6,167 nucleotides of DNA, taken from the NCBI GenBank assembly GCA_900767005.1, contig CAAFXL010000293.1:1-6167 (forward strand), given 5' to 3'. The translations under genes and the position numbers were made by a program. Positions 1 through 6,148 of the stretch are shown here, one piece after another; within the stretch, counting starts at the first letter, position 1; every line of letters starts with the position of its first letter. The notes under the pieces were generated by a model. That model did not search any database. It was not told where the DNA came from and saw nothing but the letters and a program-made list of their open reading frames with translations. This DNA comes from an uncultured Ruminobacter sp. Lineage in GTDB: Bacteria > Pseudomonadota > Gammaproteobacteria > Enterobacterales > Succinivibrionaceae.

Positions 1-19
1 CACGACGCTCTTCCGATCT
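1..19 (+). other. Illumina sequencing adapter remnant (artefact)
   Basis: The first 19 bases are identical to the 3' end of the Illumina TruSeq universal (read 1) adapter, ending in CTCTTCCGATCT. The reverse complement of the same 19 bases closes the window at 6149-6167. This is untrimmed library sequence, not genome, so the left edge of the biological sequence is at about base 20. Confidence 0.97.
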
Positions 20-104
20 ATATATATGTACTTATTTCTTTATTCTTGTTTTGAAAAACAATTCTTAATAATCCCTTAAGGATCTCAAAAATTACAACTC
101 GGGC

Positions 105-113
105 ATTATAGCA
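105..113 (-). promoter_or_regulatory. Leftward extended -10 promoter
   Basis: On the minus strand the sequence reads TGCTATAATGCCCGAG: a perfect TATAAT with the upstream TGN of an extended -10 element, followed by a GC-rich discriminator that stands out in this AT-rich DNA. No good -35 hexamer lies at 16-18 bp (GTTATT at 17 bp), which fits extended -10 promoters, and the upstream flank is A/T-tract rich. GC-rich discriminators are typical of growth-rate or stringently controlled promoters such as those of stable RNA genes. Transcription would start near 98 and leave the window to the left, so the target is unknown. Confidence 0.5.
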
Positions 114-230
114 AATTTATTAAAAAAAATAACTCTTTATCAAGCAAGATTAGAAAATTGCTCTAGATTATTTATGAAAATAATCACTAATTTTTTACAT
201 AAATTTTTGTTAAATTTTCATATTTACATA

Positions 231-244
231 TTGTTTTAGATCAA
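231..244. promoter_or_regulatory. FNR-like binding site
   Basis: TTGTT-TTAG-ATCAA matches the FNR consensus TTGAT-N4-ATCAA at 9 of 10 defined positions. It is centred about 76 bp upstream of the predicted start of transcription of the GGDEF gene. That is near, but not exactly at, the usual class I activator spacings. The site may mediate oxygen-responsive control, but a single near-match in AT-rich DNA may also be chance. Confidence 0.35.
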
Positions 245-278
245 TTTAACATTATGATGAATTAATAAAGTGTTTCTA

Positions 279-307
279 TTGAAATATTGTAATATTACCT
301 TTATCAT
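279..307 (+). promoter_or_regulatory. Sigma70-type promoter for the GGDEF gene
   Basis: A -35 hexamer TTGAAA (279-284, 5 of 6 to consensus) and a -10 hexamer TATCAT (302-307, 5 of 6) are separated by the optimal 17 bp. Transcription would start near 314 and give a leader of about 60 bases before the GTG start at 376. TTGAGA at 315-320 and TATATT at 343-348 also resemble promoter elements, but they are about 22 bp apart and so do not make a good pair. Confidence 0.55.
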
Positions 308-375
308 TTAGCCTTTGAGAATAGTCTATTATTTTTATTAGATATATTTTTTGGGTTTAACTTATAGGAAATAAA

Positions 376-3300
376 GTGTCTAAACACATCAGAAAAGTTC
401 TTGAACAAAGCTTCTTATTGAATAAAAGCAATCATGATACTCAGATTGTCTCTGTATCTTTTGCTGATCAAGCAGAAGTAAGATCTGATTTTGATATCCT
501 TTGTAATAAAAAGGGTATTAATAATCCTATAAAGATCCAATTAACCCCAGAATCTTACTATTATCCTTTTGCCCCAATAATTCAAATTATTGTTGAATTA
601 TTAAAGAGGCAAGGTAAGGACTTCTCTTATATTTCCGATATTTTGAGTCTAAATCTATATGAAAAACAAATGATTCAAAATATTGTAAATCGTGGCGATA
701 CTACTCGTAACTACATGATGCCATCTGATGTTACTTATTTTAAATCACGTATTCGCCAGCATATCAAGGCAGCTTTTAGACATTTATTAAGTAACGCTGA
801 ACCTACCGTTATCGGGATTACCAATATTGAATATTTAGGAACTAGTTCGCTTGATTTTCTTTATGAAGTATTAAAGCAAAACGCTCCTGAATATGAAAAT
901 TCTTTCTATTTTAATTACAATTTAGAAAAGAAAGAAAAATCAAAACCAAAAATTCATAATATTTTTACATCTTATGAAAATAAGAATGAACAAACTTTAA
1001 ATGATAGACCAAATGCTATCATTTTAATGTCATTCTCAACTGATAGTTTACCATCAGAATGGTATGAATGGGAAAATAAATTTGAACATATTTCTACCTC
1101 CATTAGACCTAATGACTCAGAATTTGGTTTTGATATTAATGAAAATGAAAAAGTATGGATTGATGAAAATTATCCATATAAGCCAATTGAAACTATTCAT
1201 CAGGCAATTGAACAATGTAATCTATTATTAAACTTCTTCTGCTGCGATGAAGTGATTAAGATTTGTTTAAATTGGTTAAAATATTTTAGAACCACCAAAC
1301 TAATTGAGAATGAAAAATTCACCTATAATGAGCATGACCCTAATATTGACTTATATCATTTAATGGGTAGAGCTCAACTTTATAAGTATGAATATGAAGA
1401 TGCTCTAATTAGTTTTGACTTAATGTATGAAAAGGCTCAGTACCAAAATATTAATGATGAGTCTTGTAAGGCATACATTGAACTTGCTTATACCCATATT
1501 TTTAGATCAGACTTTGAATCAGTACTGCACTTTGCGGAAATGGCTGCCCATTTAGGCGAAATCAGTATGAATATGCGTCTAGTTGCAATTTCAAAATTCT
1601 GTCTATTTGTAGCTTATGACCGTTCAAGCATTAAGTTTGGTTTCCATAATATTCATGAATTAATTGAAAATCTTGAACGTCAAGATTTACTTAAAGAGCA
1701 AACCTATGTTTTACGTAGTACCTTTGCTCAGCAATCACTTGATTCAAATATAACTTTACAAATTGCTCTTGATTTTGCAAATAAGGCAGTAGCTATTGCT
1801 TCAAGAAATGGCATAAAGCATGAACATGCGGCAGCTAACCACTGCCGAGGCATTGTATTATCAATGCTTAACCGTGTTCCTGATGCACTACACGCCTACC
1901 GCATAAGTGAAGACCTATATGAATCAATTCAAGCACCGATTGAATTAACCCATGTTTATAACTCTTTAGGTTTCTTATTAAATCAGACCGAAGATTATCA
2001 ACATGCTCATGAGTACTATTTAAAAGCATTAAGAAACTCAATTAAACTTGATGACTATGCTGAAATAACTATTACTCTATATAACCTAGCAACTCTTTAC
2101 CAATTATGTGGAAAATATAAAGAATCACTCCATACCCTTAACATCTTACAAGATGTTATGACTATTAGAGGTATTTATAATCTTCCATTCCATAATGTGC
2201 ATCATATCCTTTTATTAAAGGTATTAGTTCACATTAATTTAGGTCAAGAAAACCTAGCAGAGAAAATGTTAAAGCGTAGCTATAACTTAAGAACCACTGT
2301 TCCTCAAGGAAAACCTGAGTTCTTTATCTTTAATTTAATGCAAACTATTCTTTATACTATTCATAATCAAAAGAATAAGGCATTAGATTTATTTGAAAAA
2401 GTTTATAGCCAAATTGATACTATCTTAATTTCGCATCAAGAACATATTCTATTTTATATCTATGCAATGAAGATCTTTGCCCACTTCTATTGCTACGAAA
2501 AACGTTATAAATTCTTTAAGGAAGGTTTAGCCTACGCCTTAAATAATCAATTATTCTATAGCCAAAAGTTATTAATTAATACTTGGAATAATCGTGAAAA
2601 TATTTACGATGGCTTAAGTGTAATTGAAATGCCGATTACAGAAATTAACCAGATTATTCCACTAGTTAATCAAGAAAGAAAAGTTAATGTGTTATGGAAG
2701 CAGGTTCATGAAATGCGTCTTATTTCAATGCTTCATAGCTTTAGCTTAAACGTAGAAACTTATGAGCAACTTGCTACTGAAACTCTACGCTTACTTTCAT
2801 CACACTTTAATATTAATGGTGGTATGATTTATTTCGTTAATAAAGATACCCAAGATATCGATCTAATTAGCGATTTTAATTCCTCAAAAGAATACCCTGA
2901 TTTCTCATTTAAGAAGATGAGAGATTTTGCTAAAGATCATATCTCTAATGAAATTCAGGACTTCTCTGATATTTCAATTAAAAATACCGAAATTCATCGT
3001 TTAAGTATCTATCCACTTGTTGATCATGATGAATTATTTGGTCAATTATTACTCTTTACCTTTGAAAGAAAGACTGAAAACCATCGTGAAGAATTTGACA
3101 GCATTAACTTTATTTCCCAGCAGCTATCAAGCCAATTAATCATGATGATTCAGCGTAATAAGCTTATTAAAGTTAGTACTACTGATATGCTTACTGGTCT
3201 ATACAACCGTATGGAATTTACTAATCGTATCAATAACTGTATCAAGAAACTTAAACCAACCGAAGATATCGCTCTTGGCTTTATCGACCTTGATAACTTT

Positions 3301-3753
3301 AAGTACTATAACGATAACTTAGGTCATGATGTTGGTGATAAGCTTCTAGTTTGGTTCTCAGGCTTACTTGAACAAATTAAAGTTAAAGGTGATGTTGCCT
3401 GCCGTTGGGGTGGTGATGAGTTCTTAGTATTAATGAATAACTGCTCAGCTCACCAAGCTCAGATTCGTATGCAGACTATCCTTGATACCTTAAAATCAAA
3501 GAATGGTTATAAGACTGAAATTGAAGAGTTCTTAGGTCACCCAATTGATAACCTACCAGAACGCTACTATCTATCTTGCTCAATCGGGGTAATGGATAGT
3601 TCTTCTCTACCAAGACCATTTACTGAAGCTGATCTATTAAATCATGCTGACCAGGCTCTATATGAAGTTAAACGCACTGGTAAGGGCAAGGTTCTAAATT
3701 ATGAGAACATGACCCACTGTGCGGATAACCAGATTATGGAATCAAATCGCTAA
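376..3753 (+). CDS. TPR-GAF-GGDEF diguanylate cyclase with degenerate STAND/AAA-like N-terminus
   Basis: This 1125-residue protein most likely condenses two GTP into cyclic di-GMP. No signal peptide or membrane helix is visible, so it should be cytoplasmic. Residues about 20-240 resemble the NTPase module of STAND/AAA_16 proteins: a YYYPFAPI segment (61-68) and a Walker B-like strand (144-148) followed by NIEYLGTSSLDFL. However, no Walker A GxxxxGK[ST] exists, and T149-N150 stand where the acidic pair is expected. Residues about 275-740 are helical TPR-like repeats, clearest around 326-355 and 485-590. A GAF-like domain spans about 780-915, and a helix leads into GGDEF (about 935-1110). The cyclase motifs are intact: DMLTGLYNR (937-945), D971, N979, GHDVGD (983-988) and GGDEF (1012-1016). 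The inhibitory RxxD I-site is VKGD (1003-1006), lacking Arg. The GTG start is supported by AGGA at 366-369, six bases upstream. The gene stands alone and a terminator follows it. The GGDEF call is very sure, and the N-terminal call is from motif reading only. Confidence 0.93.
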   Translation: MSKHIRKVLEQSFLLNKSNHDTQIVSVSFADQAEVRSDFDILCNKKGINNPIKIQLTPESYYYPFAPIIQIIVELLKRQGKDFSYISDILSLNLYEKQMIQNIVNRGDTTRNYMMPSDVTYFKSRIRQHIKAAFRHLLSNAEPTVIGITNIEYLGTSSLDFLYEVLKQNAPEYENSFYFNYNLEKKEKSKPKIHNIFTSYENKNEQTLNDRPNAIILMSFSTDSLPSEWYEWENKFEHISTSIRPNDSEFGFDINENEKVWIDENYPYKPIETIHQAIEQCNLLLNFFCCDEVIKICLNWLKYFRTTKLIENEKFTYNEHDPNIDLYHLMGRAQLYKYEYEDALISFDLMYEKAQYQNINDESCKAYIELAYTHIFRSDFESVLHFAEMAAHLGEISMNMRLVAISKFCLFVAYDRSSIKFGFHNIHELIENLERQDLLKEQTYVLRSTFAQQSLDSNITLQIALDFANKAVAIASRNGIKHEHAAANHCRGIVLSMLNRVPDALHAYRISEDLYESIQAPIELTHVYNSLGFLLNQTEDYQHAHEYYLKALRNSIKLDDYAEITITLYNLATLYQLCGKYKESLHTLNILQDVMTIRGIYNLPFHNVHHILLLKVLVHINLGQENLAEKMLKRSYNLRTTVPQGKPEFFIFNLMQTILYTIHNQKNKALDLFEKVYSQIDTILISHQEHILFYIYAMKIFAHFYCYEKRYKFFKEGLAYALNNQLFYSQKLLINTWNNRENIYDGLSVIEMPITEINQIIPLVNQERKVNVLWKQVHEMRLISMLHSFSLNVETYEQLATETLRLLSSHFNINGGMIYFVNKDTQDIDLISDFNSSKEYPDFSFKKMRDFAKDHISNEIQDFSDISIKNTEIHRLSIYPLVDHDELFGQLLLFTFERKTENHREEFDSINFISQQLSSQLIMMIQRNKLIKVSTTDMLTGLYNRMEFTNRINNCIKKLKPTEDIALGFIDLDNFKYYNDNLGHDVGDKLLVWFSGLLEQIKVKGDVACRWGGDEFLVLMNNCSAHQAQIRMQTILDTLKSKNGYKTEIEEFLGHPIDNLPERYYLSCSIGVMDSSSLPRPFTEADLLNHADQALYEVKRTGKGKVLNYENMTHCADNQIMESNR

Positions 3754-3780
3754 AATTAAAATTCATTTACAAAATTCCCC

Positions 3781-3807
3781 AAAATGCCTTATTAATAAGG
3801 CATTTTT
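3781..3807 (+). terminator. Rho-independent terminator of the GGDEF gene
   Basis: A perfect 26-bp palindrome (3781-3806) has CCTTATT meeting AATAAGG at its centre and is flanked by AAAATG and CATTTT. It begins 28 bases after the stop codon and ends in a run of five T (3803-3807). The hairpin is strong for this AT-rich DNA. The minus-strand T run is shorter and followed by GGGG, so the main direction is rightward. Confidence 0.88.
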
Positions 3808-3851
3808 AGGTATTATTCTCATTAATTTTTAATTAATCTTGTTAATAAACA

Positions 3852-4003
3852 TGTGGATAAAATGTGTACAATCTATGAATTAATTGCGAATTAGGTATTA
3901 ATAGATTGAGAATTAGGTGTTAATATCCTGAGAATTAACTGCTAATAAACTATGAATAAGCTCTTAATAAGCTATTAACTTCTTATTAAAAACATGTTTA
4001 TAA
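3852..4003 (-). repeat. 11-bp phased array of DnaA-box-like 9-mers
   Basis: Starting at a perfect DnaA box (TGTGGATAA, 3852-3860; TTATCCACA on the minus strand), related 9-mers recur every 11 bp, with 2-bp spacers, to 3995-4003. Minus-strand readings with one mismatch to TTATNCACA are TTGTACACA (3863), TTATTCATA (3951) and TTATAAACA (3995). Two-mismatch copies start at 3874, 3885, 3907, 3918, 3929, 3940 and 3962. The copies at 3896, 3973 and 3984 are poor. The tandem nature is direct: GAATTAGGTAT (3888) against GAATTAGGTGT (3910), GAATTAATTGC (3877) against GAATTAACTGC (3932), and TAATAAACTAT (3943) against TAATAAGCTAT (3965) each match 10 of 11. The ends, AACATGTGGATAAAA (3848) and AACATGTTTATAAAA (3991), match 13 of 15 and lie 143 = 13 x 11 bp apart. 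The repeat is seen directly; DnaA binding is inferred. No GATC site is present. Confidence 0.75.
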
Positions 4004-4033
4004 AAAAAGAAAAAACTTATTAGTTAGCTAATA
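4002..4033 (-). terminator. Probable terminator of the tRNA-Glu gene
   Basis: Read on the minus strand, seven bases after the tRNA CCA end comes TATTAG-CTAA-CTAATA (4033-4018). This is a six-bp stem with a four-base loop, then AAG and a long T-rich tract, TTTTTTCTTTTTTT (4015-4002). The stem is AT-rich and weak, but the U tract is excellent and the position is right. Its tail overlaps the last repeat of the array by two bases. Confidence 0.55.
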
Positions 4034-4039
4034 TGTCAT

Positions 4040-4114
4040 TGGCGTTCCCTACGGGATTCGAACCCGTGTTTACACCGTGAGAGGGTGTCGTCCTAACCGC
4101 TAGACGAAGGGAAC
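4040..4114 (-). tRNA. tRNA-Glu (anticodon CTC)
   Basis: The minus strand folds as a cloverleaf. The acceptor stem GTTCCCT/AGGGAAC has seven perfect pairs. The D-arm is GTCTAGCGGTTAGGAC, the anticodon stem ACACC/GGTGT has the loop CTCTCAC, and the T-arm is ACGGG-TTCGAAT-CCCGT. The discriminator base is G and the CCA end is encoded (TGG at 4040-4042 on the plus strand). The anticodon CTC (4079-4081) reads GAG. The sequence is close to E. coli tRNA-Glu, including the CTTCGTCTAG segment at the 5' side, but E. coli uses only anticodon UUC. The gene stands alone, with its own promoter (4131-4159) and a leader of about 10 bases. Confidence 0.95.
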
Positions 4115-4130
4115 TACGAAAGTTTGGAGT

Positions 4131-4159
4131 ATTATAGTTACATCAATTTTATAATGCAA
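4131..4159 (-). promoter_or_regulatory. Promoter of tRNA-Glu
   Basis: On the minus strand TTGCAT (4159-4154) and a perfect TATAAT (4136-4131) are separated by 17 bp. The predicted start of transcription is near 4124, about 10 bases before the mature tRNA 5' end. The -35 hexamer is weak and lies inside one arm of the inverted repeat at 4154-4197. The promoter sits in the short gap between rpoD and the tRNA gene, so the tRNA need not depend on rpoD transcription. Confidence 0.65.
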
Positions 4160-4197
4160 CAATTATTTAAAAAGTTATTTTTTACTAATTGCTGCAT
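4154..4197. repeat. Inverted repeat downstream of rpoD, possible terminator
   Basis: ATGCAACAATTA (4154-4165) and TAATTGCTGCAT (4186-4197) are complementary except for one position, which would be a G-U pair in the minus-strand RNA. The loop is 20 bases and AT-rich. The element starts 10 bases after the rpoD stop codon, where a terminator is expected. However, the T run (TTTTTT, 4200-4205) follows it on the plus strand, so as an intrinsic terminator it points toward rpoD and would block antisense transcription. On the minus strand no U tract follows. Confidence 0.45.
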
Positions 4198-4207
4198 AAT
4201 TTTTTAG

Positions 4208-6121
4208 TTATTCTTCACCATCTTCAGTAAAACTTTTTAGATTAGAAGAACGGTTAGGATTGCGTAATTTTCTTAAAGATTGGCTTTCCATTTGGCGGGC
4301 TCTTTCACGGGTAACCCCAAAATGTTTACCAATTTCTTCAAGGGTATGTTCGCTATCGCAACCAATCCCATAACGTAAACGTAAAGTATTATTTTCACGA
4401 GGAGTTAAATTGGTTAGAGCTTCATCAATCTCACGCTTTAAGTCCTCATTAATAATCTCTTCTTCTGGAAGTGGAGAGTTTTCATCTTCTAAGATATCAA
4501 CTAAATGAGAATCTTCATCATCGCCTACTGGAGTTTCAATTGAAACTGGATCATAAGGCATGCTTAAAACTGCCTTAATCTTTGATTCTGAAAGCTTTAA
4601 GATTTTTGAAAGCTCTTCATTAGTTGGCTTGCGACCATACTGCTGAGTAAAGGTCTTTGTTGTATTATTAATGCGGTTTAAGATATCGTTCATGTGAATT
4701 GGAATTCTAATTGAACGGGACTGGTCAGCAATTGATCTAACAATTGCTTGCTTAATCCACCACGTTGCATAAGTTGATAACTTATAACCTAAATGATAAT
4801 CAAATTTATCAACCGCACGCATTAAGCCAATATTGCCCTCTTGAATTAAATCATCAAGAGCAAGACCGCGTTTTAAGTATTTTTTAGCAATAGAAATAAC
4901 TAAACGTAAATTAGCTTTAACCATTTCACTCTTAGTTACATTAATATGCTTATTAGTCATTCTCATGCGTGATGATGCTTCTTTAATTTCAGTAAAGCTA
5001 ATTCCGCATTGCTTTTGAATAGTACTTAAAATCTCAATTGACTGATGTAATTTATCAAGTTCCTGTTCACTAAAGATTTCTTTACCAAAAATCTTCTTTA
5101 ATTTATCAAGCCAATCAAGTGATGCTATATCACGATAAAACCCGCATCTTCCTAATAGCTCTTGAGTAAGATTTGTTTTTTTAGTAAGAATATCATTAAT
5201 ACATTTTGCAACATATGTTGCATCAGTACTAATATTATCAACAATCTCATAAAGTTCTTTTAAAAGACGAGGACTAAACTTAATGGTCTTAAAGATCTTA
5301 ATAACTTCATCAAGTGCTTCATAATATTCATCAGCACCAAGACCTAAGTTATCATAAATTAGATGAGCACTTTTATAGGTGTCTTTTAGAGTTTCCATAA
5401 CCTCTTTAATCTCATCGATTAAAGCGTTATTATTCTCATTATCCCCACTAAAAGTATCTTCAATAATTAAATCTTCATTATCTAATTCTTCACTAGATTC
5501 ATTATTATCTTCTGATAAATCATCATCAAGATTATCATTTTCTTTTAAATCATTATCATCAGTTATCTTTTGGTTTTTAATAACTTCATTTAGATTCTTT
5601 TTAGCTTTTTCTAAAGTTTCGTTATCAACATTACCTTTTTCATCATAATGGTAAATCCCGCTAATTAAATCGCTTAAATTACCATTATTTGCAATAATCT
5701 TCTCATATTTTGCAAGTAAGATTTCAATTGGTTGATGAAATTTTGCAATACTTTCAAGTAAAGATGAAGTAAGTTCTTCAATTTTTTTAGCAATAATAAT
5801 TTCTGTTTTTTGGTCAAGCAATTGAACACTACCCATTTCACGCATGTAAATACGTAAAGGATCGTTAGTTGAACTATCTTGAGTAGAAATTTCAATTTCT
5901 TCATCATTATTTAAGATGCGATCGTCATCATCAAGTGGAGCTTCCTTAAAGATATCGATATTCATGCCTTGAAGTGTTTGAATAATATCGGCAATTTCGC
6001 TATCTTCAAGATTTTCTCTTTCAAGACGATTTTTAATTTCCTGATGAGTTAAAAACCCCTTTTTTCTACCTAATACAATTAATTGCTTTACATATATAGG
6101 CATTTGATTTTGAGTTGTCAC
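4208..6121 (-). CDS. rpoD: RNA polymerase primary sigma factor RpoD (sigma-70)
   Basis: This is the housekeeping sigma subunit, which directs RNA polymerase core to -10/-35 promoters. From the chosen start it has 637 residues (E. coli RpoD has 613). Region 1.1 covers about 1-75. Region 1.2 has [16 protein letters not shown] (87-102). A non-conserved insert with a very acidic stretch (about 187-230) runs to about 375. Region 2 follows (about 398-477, with the core-binding segment [12 protein letters not shown] and [12 protein letters not shown]), then region 3, then region 4.2 with VTRERARQ (603-610) and a C-terminal [10 protein letters not shown]. The -35-reading residues R, E, R, R and Q of that helix are kept. 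In the -10 region several residues differ from E. coli (R422H, R423L, F427L, T440V). I prefer GTG at 6119-6121, because TAAGG at 6130-6134 lies 8 bases upstream and the N-terminus then matches E. coli in length. GTG at 6128-6130 and ATG at 6101-6103 are alternatives. The promoter and any dnaG neighbour lie beyond the right edge. Confidence 0.96.
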   Translation of the reverse strand: [637 protein letters not shown]

Positions 6122-6129
6122 TATTGTCA

Positions 6130-6134
6130 CCTTA
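6130..6134 (-). promoter_or_regulatory. Ribosome binding site deciding the rpoD start
   Basis: The minus strand reads TAAGG, complementary to the 3' end of 16S rRNA, followed by 8 bases and then GTG at 6121-6119. The first GTG of the open frame (6130-6128) overlaps this site and so cannot use it, and ATG at 6103 is too far away. Only 18 genomic bases precede the GTG at 6130 before the adapter begins. Confidence 0.6.
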
Positions 6135-6148
6135 GAAATTATTATTAA

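Larger units (their letters stand above)
20..375. other. Non-coding upstream region with divergent promoters
   Basis: This 356-base stretch has no convincing gene on either strand. It is very AT-rich. It holds a leftward extended -10 promoter (105-113), an FNR-like palindrome (231-244), a rightward promoter (279-307) and the ribosome binding site of the following gene (366-369). I looked for a c-di-GMP riboswitch or other conserved leader RNA and saw none. Between about 20 and 100 there is only AT-rich sequence that would be the leader of a leftward transcript, whose gene lies beyond the window. Confidence 0.6.

Noticed and set aside
46..61. TTGTTTT-GA-AAAACAA hairpin as a terminator
   Set aside because: The stem is almost all A-T with a two-base centre, and no distinct T tract follows on either strand.
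71..83. ATCCCTTAAGGAT palindrome-like sequence
   Set aside because: It is a short 8-bp core palindrome without a T run or a matching known operator, so it is expected by chance.
314..375. c-di-GMP riboswitch in the leader of the GGDEF gene
   Set aside because: The predicted leader is only about 60 bases, very AT-rich, and lacks the conserved GEMM core and paired stems.
3840..3848. TGTTAATAA as a further DnaA-box-like 9-mer to the left of the array
   Set aside because: It is one mismatch from TTATNCACA on the minus strand but lies 12 bp, not 11, from the perfect box, so I did not count it in the phased array.
5379..5648. Open frame on the plus strand encoding a Ser/Leu/Phe-rich peptide
   Set aside because: It is antisense to the acidic insert of rpoD. 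The Ser-rich composition is the complement of Asp/Glu/Asn codons, and no ribosome binding site is seen.
5674..5907. Open frame on the minus strand in another frame of rpoD
   Set aside because: It lies wholly inside rpoD, is Leu/Lys-rich as expected for a frame-shifted reading of AT-rich coding DNA, and resembles nothing I recognise.
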